Source of the DNA: Cryptomeria japonica
Taxonomy: Eukaryota; Streptophyta; Pinopsida; Cupressales; Cupressaceae
Reading direction: 5' to 3'
Assembly (NCBI RefSeq): GCF_030272615.1
Contig: NC_081413.1
Coordinates: 183,720,951-183,778,950 of the forward strand
DNA length: 58,000 nucleotides
In this document: positions 33,225 to 44,734 of the stretch, one piece after another
Position numbering within the stretch: position 1 is the stretch's first letter
Layout: each line of letters starts with the position of its first letter
The notes under the pieces: generated by a model
What the model was told of the DNA's origin: nothing
The model's database searches: none
What the model saw: only the letters and a program-made list of their open reading frames with translations
Translations under genes and position numbers: made by a program

Positions 33225-34130
33225 ATTAAATTCGCACCTAAGAGTGGAGATCCAAAAGATATCTACAATTGTTGATTAATCATTTTTCTCAATGTCTCCG
33301 ACAAGATCATTGTCAAGGCTCTTACTCTCAAGTTACACCGTATTCTCCCTTTAATTTTCCATCAAAGAAAACTAGGTTTATTAAATCTAGAAAAATCAAG
33401 TTGATAATATCAATGTTTATTGGGAGAGAATAGATTGGGCTAGATGTTGTCAATAGAAATCCATCTTTTTCAAAACTAGTTTTGTAAAGATAATGATTGC
33501 ATACAATGTCTCAATGTCTCTTCATTCTTTTCATGCTTTAAGCCTTAAGTTTTGGTCCCAGCTTTCTAATATTATCTATTGGAATACTCTTTTATTATTT
33601 TTCTAATTGTATCACTATAAATGGTCATCAATTCTCCTCATTTGGGATTTTTCTATTACATATGGAAAGGATTTTTTCTTTCTCTTTCTTTATATATTTT
33701 GACTATTAAAGACTTTGGGTATCTGCTAGCTCATGCTATGTCAAACTTGGTTAAAGATATCACTCTTCCTAATTTTCTTATCAATATTGTGTTAATGGTG
33801 ATTCTTCTAATGGTTCATTTATCTCTTCTAGAGGAAGAGATTAATATCAACCAAGCTCTTAAATACTTGGACTTTTTTCTTAATATTTTGTTCTACTATT
33901 CAATGATAAAAAACTCAATGTTATAGGAAGCATTCCTTGCCTAAGGGCCAACATGGATTAACTCTTTTAGTTGGAAATTGATTGATTATTAATGTCTTTA
34001 AGTTCTTAGGCATTCCTTTTTCCTTCCAATGTTCTTCATTTTCTTTATGGATAGATCTATCATTGTATACTTTATTTTTAGAATTATCTAATGATCATTT
34101 TAATCAGTTAAGCAAGATCTAAGAATGTTG
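33225..34130 (+). pseudogene. LINE reverse transcriptase, heavily decayed
   Basis: The frame of 33621-33926 extended upstream reads IKFAPKSGDPKDIYN, NVSDKIIVKALTLKLHRILP and FHQRKLGLLNLEKS, matching the non-LTR RT order (IPKxxxP, NVxYKIxxKxLxxRLKxxLP, QxGFxxGR). It then gives INSPHLGFFYYIWKGFF, where the family has NG-x-P-x-x-F...IRQGCPLSP, and in alternate frames ININQALKYLDFF and KFLGIPFSF (compare KYLGxPL). The F-A-D-D active-site motif is not readable. Frequent stops and frameshifts show a dead copy. Orientation matches the endonuclease remnant at 30345. Confidence 0.65.
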
Positions 34131-35311
34131 TAAACATAAAACCTAAACTTTTGTATAATTAAAATACGATTATTATTAAACACTTTGATAAAAATGATGT
34201 TATAGCTATATGCATTTCCAATTCACTATACTTTTAGGCTTGCATGCTAGTCAAAATTTATTAATAGCTAGAGGGAATATAGGGTTTGCATTCCTAATTG
34301 CATATGATAGTGATTGTAATTTCATACACTTAATTATCTTATTTGGTTATGGTGCTACTACAAATGTTATTATCTACCAGCCTCATTGAAGGGTTAGGCA
34401 ACTTCTATAAGAAGATGATTGGGGATCACTTGATCTATGATTGGAGAAAAAAAACTTAGATAATGCTCTCTCTCCTAATATTTTTTACAAAAATCATATT
34501 ACTTGAACTTAGAAAGATTAACAAGAAAGTAAAATTTATTATATTGTGTTAAATTGAAAGATAAAATTTTGTATGGAGAATTTTTACTTGTATATACTTT
34601 ATAAGACAATTGTCTTAATATAGTATTGTATCACATTCTTTTTATCTTCAAATCTACAAAATGTTAATTCATGCAAGTAAGTTATTAACTATAAAGTAAT
34701 TTTTTAGTCTAACTTAATAAACGTATTCGGTAGGTAAACAAAATTATATGCATTAGCCAAACTAGTCATCTTGTTTACAATTTTTTATTGTCAACTTGAG
34801 GATCATGGTCATACTCCTCATTATTATTGTTATAAGCATCAAAATGGACTTCATTTCTAATTGTTTTAAGCCACACCATGTGTTAGACAAGCAAAACTTC
34901 TAGGTAGCATACAAAAATTTAAAAAACAAATCAAATATACACTTGTATTGATAATTAGAAATATTAATGGTCAATCAAATCTAAAGTAAAATTTTATTGT
35001 GATAGCTATATATGGGTAGGGTAAGTGAAAAATATATCATAATAAAGCACATATAACCTTAATAGAAAATATATATTAATGAAGCGAAATGATGTAAAAG
35101 GATGTTTAGATCTAAAAATAGAAATTCAAGAAATCACATATCTAAATATTCTAATGTAATGTAAAACCCTATAAAGAAGATTAAGTTGTGTAGGATTAGT
35201 TGGGATGACAAAAAAATATAAAGGAAATTAAAATTTCTTGTAGAGTTTTTGATTAAGTTAAAAACGGGTTTTGAAGGGACTTGAAACCCTTTACAAATAG
35301 ATTTTGAGAGG
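34131..35311. other. No gene recognised
   Basis: AT-rich DNA. The first part may be the 3' end of the LINE; no poly(A) tail is evident. Confidence 0.45.
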
Positions 35312-35316
35312 ATCTA

Positions 35317-35680
35317 TGAAGAAGTTGAGGAAATACAACTTCAGAGATCCCAAGAACACCTGCATGCAAATACCTGTCATAAGAGAAGAATGGAGGCACA
35401 TAAAGCAAAAAAGCATAAATGTTCTGAAGAAGAAAATTATCATTCAGAAAGGGAATCAATTGAATGAACAAGTACAATACAATCCTTATAAAAGGATAAT
35501 AGAAAACCTAAAGGTATGCAACTCTAAAGAAATGCTAAAGGGACAATGTGTATTTAATAATTAGAATAATTATTAAATACCTACAATATTTATTAAATGC
35601 CTAAGTTTAGCTTAAGCATAGAGTTTAATAGACTAATAATTAAATAAATAATTATTAGCTAATACAAGATAACTCTGACA
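35317..35680 (-). repeat. 3' LTR of the short copia-like element
   Basis: On the plus strand it runs from tgaagaagttgagg to aactctgaca. The five bases before it are atcta (35312-35316); the matching duplication cannot be tested because the other LTR is truncated. Confidence 0.8.
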
Positions 35681-37405
35681 ACCCCCCTTAAGATGAACTT
35701 AGGGAGTAGCTAAAAAACTAAATGCATGAAGCAAAAAATGCAACTACATGGTGAAGGCAAATTTGGGTCCCGACAACAAGGCCTGATGAGGTACCCAATC
35801 ACAACCAAATCTCTATGAAATGGAGAAATAGAGAAAACCACGTGGGAAAAAAACTCTACTCCAAAAAGAGATGGAAAAGAAAGAAGAACACCACTGAAGC
35901 ATGAAATAGATGCAAACACTATCGAAGAGTAGTTGCTGATTTGAAGAACCTCCACTGAAATAGAATATGACCAGGTAGAGAAGACTGTAATCTACATGAG
36001 TGCCCTCAAACGACACTACTCAAATCAGATGGCAAACAAGGGCAAACAACTGAACTCGAAGATACAGATGGCATGAGACACTAAAGCCTGAAGAGCTGAT
36101 CAATCAAACCACAGAAGCATTAGAACCAATAAGACAAACCACCCCATAATGCTGAAAAGGGAGAGGGACAGGTACACTGAAAAGAACGACCAACAAGAAC
36201 TGCATGACGAAGAACCAGGAACATCGAAGGTGTAGAGAAAGTACATAGTGTCGTGGAAGGAACACTCACTTGACACACATCATAAGGCTAATGTCATGGA
36301 AGGAACACTCACTGGACAAAGGTAGATGGCAAACAAAAGGAAAACATTAATCCCCTCATGGCACTTTATAAGTAGTGCATGTACAATAAGGCACAAGATG
36401 TGCAAGATCCCAAGTAAACAATGCATGATGGCACTTTATCTCAGTGCATTTGCATAAGTGAAATGCTACAATGATAATAAGACTAGAAATAGAAAGAACA
36501 GCCAAAACCGAGATATCCTATCTAGAGAAGAGATCCTAGAACCTGAAACAACCAAGATATCCACAGAGTGCTAAAAAGCAAAAAAAATAAAGAAAAAATT
36601 TCCGGAGCAGAATCTGGAAAGAAAACTCATATGGCTGGAAAGTACACAGGACAAGCTTTCCAACGATATAAAGTTTTCGAAAAACGGAGTTCGGATGGAT
36701 GCTCAAGTGATGTCTCCCTGAGTGCAAAAATGAACCTCTGAATTTGACAAAAAAACACACTATCAAAAAAGAAAAATCAAAAGTTCAAACCTCCAGATCT
36801 GGATAGAGCTCAGAAAGAGCTTTCCAATGATATAAGGTTTTTGAAAAAGCACCTCCGTATGACCAAGTTATAGCCAAAAGAAAAAAAAACCCCTCTTTTA
36901 GGGCATAAAAAGGGTTTTAAAAAAAAATTATTATTTTTGTTTTACGAAAATTTTCTGACGCATTTGCAGGTACAGACGTACGGATTTTTGTGCCTCGTAA
37001 AGCATGCCAATGAAAAATCATGGCCTAGATGCACTTGTCACCGAAATAGGTTGAATTATGTATCAAAATGAATGGAAATGCCCTTCGGAAGCCAACAATG
37101 AGGTCTGTTTTGGCCCAAACTGCTCTGAATTTTTTTAATGATTTTTTTGATGAATTTCTTGAAATTCGTGCCAAAAAAAAGTAAAACCAAAGAAAAAATT
37201 CCAGAACCCAAATTTGTCAAATTTTGACAAATTTTATATGGAAATGGGGGTTTTGGGGTGTTCTGAGCTCAACAGTGAGGTCCGTTTGAGCCCAAAATGA
37301 TTAAAAAAAACAGCTACCCTAGATCCAATAAAAAACTTTGAAAAAACTTGAAACCCTCCTCCAAAAAATCTTCTGAAAAATCAGGAACAAGCAGCAGCAG
37401 ATGCA

Positions 37406-37418
37406 GGCTCTGATACCA
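37406..37418 (-). other. Primer binding site for initiator tRNA-Met
   Basis: ggctctgatacca on the plus strand is TGGTATCAGAGCC on the minus strand, directly adjacent to the LTR start at 37419, the same arrangement as at 17951-17964. Confidence 0.92.
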
Positions 37419-37540
37419 TGAAGAAGTTGAGGAAATACAACCTCAGAGATCCCAAGAACACCTGCATGCAAATACCTGTCACAAGAGAAGAATGGAGGCA
37501 CATAAAGCAAAAAAGCATAAATGCTCTGAAGACAAATACT
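37419..37540 (-). repeat. 5' LTR of the short copia-like element, truncated
   Basis: Matches 35317-35432 with few differences (caacctc/caacttc, gtcacaa/gtcataa), then loses similarity. The distal two thirds of the LTR are missing. Confidence 0.8.
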
Positions 37541-37563
37541 TGTCACAAGAGAAGTTGAGGAAA

Positions 37564-37590
37564 TGTGTGTGTGTGTGTGTGTGTGTGTGT
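37564..37590. repeat. (TG)n microsatellite
   Basis: Thirteen uninterrupted TG/GT dinucleotides between the truncated LTR and the SINE. Confidence 0.97.
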
Positions 37591-37880
37591 CTTTGGACAT
37601 GTAGTGTCATGGTTAAAACACTTCGTTGGTGAGGCGACCATCAAGGTTCAAACACCTACTGGGCCATTGTGCTCGCAGGCCTTGTGTCTTCGCTGGGTGT
37701 TGTGCTCGTAGGTTTGAAAAAGTGAAGTGTGGGGATGAGGTCCCCCGTTTGTGGCCTCACCAGTTCATAGCTCCGAGTCAAAAGTGTTTCACATGGAGCC
37801 AGAGGGCGTGTCATGCTAGCATCATCGATCACATTAAAAAGTTTACAAAAGCATTTAATTAAAAAAATCAAAATCAAAAA
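37591..37880 (+). mobile_element. tRNA-derived SINE
   Basis: The head has an A-box-like tagtgtcatggttaa, then 'gttggtgaggcgacca' and a pol III B box ggttcaaacacc (37649-37660), the usual layout of plant tRNA-derived SINEs. The body has an internal 'ttgtgctcgcagg / ttgtgctcgtagg' duplication and ends in an A-rich tail from about 37860 (aattaaaaaaatcaaaatc). No clear target duplication was identified. It inserted beside the (TG)n tract. Confidence 0.65.
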
Positions 37881-38393
37881 AAATATATTTAGAATGATTC
37901 TCATTGGAAAGTTTACTTTGTGTGCTACAATCATACAAATTATCTTGTACTATTCTTTCTTATCTTATTGATTCTATCCTATGCATGCTCATGCTCATAG
38001 ATGATATATCAAGTCATTTGTTATACTTTCATGGTGTTCTTGGCCACAAAAGGTCACACCACCATTACCTTGATCTTGTTTATCATATTGACAAATTACT
38101 ATCTAGAGCATTTCTAGATTTTTAGGCATACAAATACCATTGTCTCTAATAAGTGATAATCATTCTTCATTTATAAGCTATGTAATATTTCTCTTCAATA
38201 AATACTATTTCTAACATAATTGTAATTGTTATATGATATTAATTTATTTAACTTGCTTAATTCAACTCCAACAACCACGCTATATTTAATCCTTAAATTA
38301 ATTTGTACTTAAATATGTTTATTGTCCAATCAACCTAAGGAACCCTGTTTTTTCATTTTCAAAGTTGTTAAAACTTAAACTAAAATATCTAGT

Positions 38394-38411
38394 TAATAAT
38401 AATAATAATAA
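38394..38411. repeat. (AAT)n microsatellite
   Basis: Short run of aataataataataataa in AT-rich intergenic DNA. Confidence 0.9.
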
Positions 38412-38902
38412 ATGTATTCTTCATTTGAATAAAGTTAAGCTCATAAAATTGAAATATTGAATCAAAATTCAAATTTCTTTTTGTAAATACAATATATATT
38501 CTCTTTATCTTAAAATTTAATTTTAATGAAGATGGCACAATTAATTGAATTCAATTTTCACAACAAACTACTATTATCTCAAATTTTGCATTTATGTCTC
38601 TCTCACTTTCTCTAAAAGAAATCAAGCTTCCTCTTTATTGGCCTACAATGAAGTTAAAGTTTTGTCTTCTTAAAAAAGTGAGATGTTATTTTGTGGCCTG
38701 ATTTTGGTGCAAATGATGAAGCACATCTTTATCATTCATAATGAAATGATTGAGAAATTAATCTATGTTGTTCTTGGTGAAGATTGCATTCATGTCATTC
38801 ATTATATGACAAACTAAGTTAGTATCCTAGTTTACAATATTGATGGACATTATAGATAATAATGAGTAGGTTATGGAACTATGAAAAGCATTTTCTGTAG
38901 AG

Positions 38903-38978
38903 GAGTCACATACTCACATGGTGGATTGAAAATTGCACTAGAGTCACAGACTCACATGGTGGATTGAAAATTGCACTA
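38903..38978. repeat. Tandem duplication of a 38 bp unit
   Basis: gagtcaca(t/g)actcacatgg... occurs at 38903-38940 and 38941-38978 with a single difference. Non-coding, shortly upstream of the large LTR element. Confidence 0.93.
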
Positions 38979-39119
38979 GATTACAAGGAAGTAATATTTC
39001 CCTTTCACTATTTGAAGTTGAGTACAAATTGCATAGTATGGTTTTGGTGGGGACTTTTAGGGAACTAGAAGCAAGGTTTGTTGTATTGATGAAGGCATCC
39101 ATAGAATTGCAAAACCATG

Positions 39120-39124
39120 TAGTG
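39120..39124. repeat. Target site duplication TAGTG, left copy
   Basis: Directly precedes the LTR at 39125; the same five bases follow the right LTR at 50167-50171. Confidence 0.9.
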
Positions 39125-42100
39125 TGATAGCTCTGAAAATTGATTGTGAAATTTTTAATGTTGAGCTCAAATATTGATTTTCTGGTTTTATTTGTATCCT
39201 CTATAAATGATCCAAGGTCTAGGGTTTAGGGTTTATCAAGATTTCTTACGTTTTGTGAAGAAAACCTTAGCAATGATATATTGTGTTGTTATTGTTTCCC
39301 ATTTAAAGCCAAGGGTTGTTTACCATAGGCGGGGCCATTTCATTCCCTAAGTATTAAGTGGTGGTCAACTAGTTTATGAAATGTGATTTTTCCTAAGTTG
39401 TAAAAATTTCCCTATGACCAGTTTCCCTTTAAATATTTGTGCACCTACTTATGTTTTCCTAAGTCCGAAAGTCCTAAGTATTTTGGCTGATTTGCTAAAG
39501 ACGAAATGAATCCAACGGTTCGCGCTTCCTCGTGATCAAAGATGTGAGGATGATAAAGATCACGACATTGCGAGATGATGCCACATGTTTTTAGCAGAAA
39601 CCGACATGGTTGGCAGTATAACCGATCGAAGCATTGTGTTACCAGTTCTCAGGCGGTAAAGGTTGGTCTACTAACAGTCCCATCAATTTGCATGTGTTCA
39701 AAATGAACAGAGATGTTTTATCTTGAGGTAAAAGGTGCTCGATTTTTAATTTTGGAGGAATTAACGGGCATTGTGCAAAGTAGTAAAGTTTGAACAGATC
39801 TAATGGCCCCCGTATCCCTGCGATGGAAGTTGCAAGGAGGTTACGGACCGCAGCATCATGAGATGATGCCACGTGTCCCGAGCTGACCAGGAAGACCTAT
39901 GGTGGGCTCATTGATGGACTTTGATTGAAAGATGATATGGCACTGTTTAGTCAAGATTTGGTGGGTCCGCAAATATAGATGGACGGACAAATGCTGAGTC
40001 GACATGCAATGATCGTTGAATTTGCCAAGCTAGGTAAGATCTGCGGTTGAGTTTCAAATATGAAATTATGAGGGATCATAGAAGGCATTGGTCGTAGTTT
40101 GCGTGGGAAAGGCAGAATGAATGGGTTACAAACTTGTCCACTTAGGATGATTAGTGACCAGTTGGGAGATTTTGATGCCGACCCAGTCTAGGAGGATTAT
40201 TTTTAATTTTTCTATTAAGCAAAGGACTAATTCGACAAGGCAAGGACGATATCTTAGAGATGTGAAAGGATTTGGATAAGCTTTTGGTTCAAGTGTGATG
40301 GATCATGAGTTCTTTGATGAATTTAGAGATTTGCTTGTTGACAGAGATCCTAAAGCAAAAGAATGTACACCCATGGAAGAATAAAATCAGGATAAAATCA
40401 CTTGCATCAGATGAACCATGACAGAAGAATATAGTGGATGTGATATGCATGAATTATAGTGTCCATAGTTGGTAGATTGAATTAAGAGCACCAAAGTGAT
40501 GATGTTTCATGAATAAGCACTACTTAATGAAGTATGGTTTAACTATAAATACAACAAGGTGGTGATCAAATTGGTAGGAGAGTATGAAGCCTTTTCATTT
40601 TTTGAATGCAGTTTTTCCTTCTGCAAAGAGAATGATGTTTGAGCAAGCTTGTAGATGGAGTTGCAATATACACTATGATACTGGATGGAATTTTTCTCTC
40701 ATGTGTGAGTATGTCTATTACCAAAGGGGATGTGAAAGTGGGGTGGATTTCCAGAGGGGGTGTGAAAGCCTTTTCTTATGAAGAAAGGCCATGCATGGCA
40801 TAGCCTTTGTGTCTACTCTGTCACTGGATGGCAGGGGGTTCTGAGAGAGAGCTCGCAGAGGAATGAAAAAGGAACATGTTTGAGTAGGGAGTGTCAACAA
40901 TCCATCCATGTAGCTGCATGGAAGTTGTGACCCCTCCCCATTATATTATGTTTACCCTCTAACTCCCCCTCCTACTGCCTCTAAACCTTGGCATGAAGGT
41001 TGAAGCTCCTCCTCTAATTTAGAGGCAACTTTTCTTTTTGCCAAGACCCTGTTTCCTTTCCTAGAAGGGAAACGTTCAATAGGACAAAAGCACAACATCT
41101 CACACTCCATCTGAAGGTGTTAGGGCAATAAGAACATGGCTCAAATGGTTTTGCCCCTACCAATTTTCAGTTAAGAACGATGATTCACAGGTGCCCATGC
41201 ATGGACATGTAAACATTTTTGTAACAGAATTGCATACAACCTTTTAGGGCTAAATGTTAAGAATGAATCTACGGTTAACATGTGTCTTCTGGCCGAAAGT
41301 TTGTCACTCACTTTAATCTATAAAAAGAGAAATCATGGCTAGAAGCAAGGTTCAGATTTGTTGGAAATATCTTGTAGGTTCAGTTTTTCTTGTTCCTTAG
41401 GTTTTTCCTAGTCTGTTTCCAGTAGTGAGTCAAAGTGAAGCAAACAAGCTGTAAAATCTTTTATAGAAGCAAATAAAGAAGTGTTTTAGTGTCAAATTCT
41501 ATACAAGTTCTTGAAGGAGTTATGCATAAATTTTATCTTGTGACAGAGATAGCATTTTGTTTAAAGAAAAATAGAATTCCAACCTTTTTCTCTCCATTGC
41601 ATAATTCTATTAATTTTTAAATGAGATGAATCAAGGGTTTATTTCATTTAGTGCATTGTTATGATGTATGTGGCTTTCTGTTTATGCTTCGTCCCAAGGG
41701 GTCAATTAAAACGCTTAAATGGAGTTGTAGAATGATAGGGCTTATGCAAGGATTCTAGATAAGTAGTTTTGGGTTAGGGTTACAAAATGGGATATATTGT
41801 AAAGCAGTATCACCTCAGATTTTATGTTATCAGATCAAATTTTGTCGCATTTTCAGGTTTATGTTTTATATCTCTTAGGTGCGCAATGGAGTAAGGCACT
41901 AATCATTGCTTGTAACCAGTTTTGTTTATCAGCCTTGTTTTGTTTTCAACTAATGAATCTCTACAAATCTCTTAAAATATCATAATATCATTTGTTAAGT
42001 TTTATGTTTCATCTGAAAAGTTGTCCCGCCCTTTCTCATACTCTAGCTTAAGGTTGAGGATCACTGAATGACTTGCTATCCTTGAGCATTCTCCCTTCCT

Positions 42101-42362
42101 ATTGAGTCCATTCATGAGATAATATGCTTTGTTTTTCAGTAAATTCCTGAGAATCGTTGCAGAGAGCAAAAGATTTACTGAAGGGATCACCCTCAGGGGT
42201 CCTGCAAAGCCCAAAGTGTAGAAGGATTTTATGTTCTTGTTAGAGTTGGTCCAATCCTGACAGATATTGATAGTTGGAGGTGGCTCTCCATAGATATTTG
42301 GAGGAATGACCTTGGTCTTTGCCCAGTGGCAGTGTAAACCCATCCATTTTTGGGAACCAATG
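39125..42362 (+). repeat. 5' LTR (~3.24 kb) of the large element
   Basis: Begins tgatagctctgaaaattg. The TATA box lies at 41319-41326, about 2.2 kb in, so U3 is unusually long. The end next to the primer site reads ccaatg where the right LTR reads ccaaca, so the terminal CA is lost in this copy. Minus-strand ORFs in it (39639-39872) recur in the other LTR but have no family features. Confidence 0.9.
41319..41326 (+). promoter_or_regulatory. TATA box of the large element's 5' LTR
   Basis: tataaaaa in the context aatctataaaaagagaaatcatgg; conserved at 49132-49139 in the partner (ttctataaaaagggaattcatgg). Probable core promoter. Confidence 0.6.
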
Positions 42363-42366
42363 AAAA

Positions 42367-42385
42367 TGGAGACTCTGCTGGGGAA
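42367..42385 (+). other. Probable primer binding site of the large element
   Basis: tggagactctgctggggaa begins a few bases after the LTR. From memory it resembles the tRNA-Arg type primer site of Ogre-like elements; the tRNA assignment is unverified. Confidence 0.55.
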
Positions 42386-42456
42386 ATATGAATTGTACAG
42401 AATCTTTGGTAAAATGATTTGCCTAAATATATAGTTGAGATTATCCCATCCGAGTC

Positions 42457-42490
42457 ACCAACAAAAATGATGACTCTGCTAGGAAATGTT
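42457..42490 (+). repeat. Second copy of the LTR-end/primer-site junction
   Basis: 'accaacaaaaatgatgactctgct' repeats, about 100 bp downstream, the junction 'accaatgaaaatggagactctgct' (42356). It keeps the ...CCAACA LTR terminus that the first copy has lost but which is present at the right LTR end (50161-50166). Confidence 0.75.
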
Positions 42491-43439
42491 ACATAAAGTT
42501 GTCTGGGTCTTTTGTGATTTGATGGTTGAGCGTTGCTCCTGCGTCGCAGGACAAACTTTTTCCCACATAGTGAAAAGCTTCTTAACCTATCCCTTGTCGA
42601 TTTGAGTCAATTCTCATAAATGTTGCTGGAAAATCTGTTGTAGTTCATCTTTTATAAAAGAGGTTGGTCTAGATCTATCCATTTTTCAAGATTATTTGTA
42701 ATACCTCACAAGTATGAGTGGTGACTCTGATATCTATGCACCAGTGTGCGGTTTCTTGAAGAAGAACCAAGAAATTTGCAGAAAAGATGAAGCAGATTTG
42801 AGCTCTTATGATGAAGTACCCTGACAAGTTGAGGATGAAATTTATATAATGCCATTTGATGATAAGGAATTATTGCAGTGTTGTGTTGAAATAAATCTGA
42901 CCTGTGAAGGATTTCCAGTTGTTTGAGTATTTGTCCTGTGTAAAGAGGTGACGACTCTGTCAAAGGATCAGTGTTAAAGATTTGAAGGATTGAAGGTGAC
43001 TTTGCAAGTCCCAAGCTAAAGAAGTCAGCAGCAGCTTCAACATTTCCAGGTATTTAGATTTTCATGAGTCAAGTATATTTTCATAAAAAATTGTGTGTAA
43101 AAATGTTCCCTAAAGAGTGAAATAAGCACTAGGGGAATGGTAGTGATTATTTTACATACTCCTGTGATTCAGTTTCTATTCTCTATATGAGATTAGATGG
43201 AGTATGTTTTGAGCCTTTGCAATGTGATGGTTTAAGATTTATGGCAAAAGGAAAGAAATAAGGAAATGACTGAAAATATGTATCATGTGCCTGTGCTTCC
43301 CTATGAAATGTCAAATATAAATATGCAGCCTCTATCGAATCACCATAAAGCTTTCTTTATGGAATGATATAAGCCATTGAACTTTAATGGTATCCAAGGT
43401 TTCCCAAATCTTGTTCCTATAGGGGTTAGGGAACAATTA

Positions 43440-44734
43440 CAAGGATTTAGTGGGAAAAGGTCAAAATCAGCACGCCAACATTTGCAGGAGTTTTTTGAAT
43501 TAATGGAAGATTTTGAGATAAATCAGGAAGATGTTTTCATGAATTTGTTGGTTTAGTCTTTGAAGGAAAATGCCAGAGACTAGTTTTCTTATATGTCAGT
43601 ATGTTCTATCTCATCATGAGATGAGTTGAGGGTAGCATTCATGGAACAATTTGGTGAAAGAATTAATCCAAGCTCAGTTATGAGAATATTCATGGGTATC
43701 CAGAAGGAAGAAGATGAGTTAGTACTTTCTTTTAATCTTAGGTTTCTTAGGGCATTGAATGACATTCCTAGGAGTTATAGACCAAATGGTGCAATGTGCT
43801 TAGTTGTTTATTTGGCTGCATTTGATAAAAAAGAGAGTTATTTGTTGAGAGATAAGGATCCTAAAACCTTGCATCAAGCTTATAGGATGGCAATGGATAT
43901 TGAGAACAACTTAAGATATGGAATCCCTAAGGGTTACCTATCTGCAAGGGTATGTTATCCTAAGATATTAGAGGTTAAAGCAAAGCATGAATCTGAACAT
44001 AAAGAATTATATCAAGGCCCTTATATCCCAACTGATCACATTAGCCCTTTTATTAATTATGATTTGAACAAAAATATGAGTGAAGAGAACTTGTCCCAGA
44101 CAGTGGTTATTCCTCATATTGATGAAGAGGAGGTTAATGAGAAATTATTCGACACATTGGATGTAGAGATGGATATGGTGTCAATCACTTTACTGAATGA
44201 TAGCAATAATAATTTCTCCAGGAAGAACATCTTGCAGGAGATTTGTCTTCAGTCTTGTGTTTCAAATAAATCCAATAATGAGTATAAAGAATTGGAAAGT
44301 GTTATGCCTGATATTGATGCAAGTATGCAAGATTTTGATGATATGAATTCAGTCTCTCATGAATCAATCAAATATGATGATGAGAATTCAGATGATAAGA
44401 TCCCACCAATTTTAGTTAATAATATTATTGGGATAGAAAGATGCATGATGTGTACAAATGAGGAAGTTGTCCTAATACAAGCTATTTCTAGCATTGAGGA
44501 CCGGAATGTTATAAACTGTTGTCATTTCCAAAATGTTCCAGAGCTGACCTCTACGTTTGAGAGGAATCTAGTTCAAAAGAATCAGAATGATCATGGAAAC
44601 TTTGTTGGGGCTTATGAATATCTTAACATGGAACATTCATACTATGGGAATCATATTGTTGGGTGTTGTTCCAGTTCAGATTTTGATTCCTTGATTCCTG
44701 ATGAACCTGAAGATAAGTTGAGCAATGATTTTGA
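43440..44734 (+). pseudogene. Gag-like ORF, first part
   Basis: Clean reading from the ATG at 43641 region (open from 43626) to the insertion at 44735. The sequence MEQFGERINPSSVMRIFMGIQ, then ELVLSFNLRFLRALNDIP, fits the plant Retrotrans_gag capsid pattern (F...RF...L). Upstream of 43626 the domain continues with patches such as REQLQGFSGKRSKSARQHLQ and EDFEINQEDVFMNLL, but with two stops (for example at about 43555). From about residue 120 on, the protein is acidic and low in family features (EEEVNEKLFDTLDVEMDM), and no zinc knuckle is seen. Gag would form the particle of this non-autonomous element. Confidence 0.7.

Larger units (their letters stand above)
35317..37540 (-). mobile_element. 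Short non-autonomous copia-like element, right LTR truncated
   Basis: A 364 bp LTR at 35317-35680 is followed by a polypurine tract (minus strand). About 1.7 kb of interior without any gag or pol reading leads to an initiator-Met primer site (37406-37418) directly abutting a second LTR start at 37419. The right LTR matches the left for about 115 bp, then breaks near 37533, with a repeated 'cttgtcacaagagaagttgagg' piece and a (TG)n tract. The interior near 35745-35880 parallels the copia element at 3612-3770 (for example 'gggtcccgacaacaaggcctgatgaggtaccca' in style), so it looks like a deletion derivative of a related copia. Confidence 0.8.

Noticed and set aside
37649-37660. tRNA gene at ggttcaaacacc
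   Set aside because: Head resembles a tRNA but no acceptor stem pairs; better explained as a SINE.
39639-39872. Minus-strand ORF conserved in both large LTRs (also 47442-47693)
   Set aside because: Conservation follows from the LTR duplication; no domain, and the second copy has a different start and several changes without coding bias.
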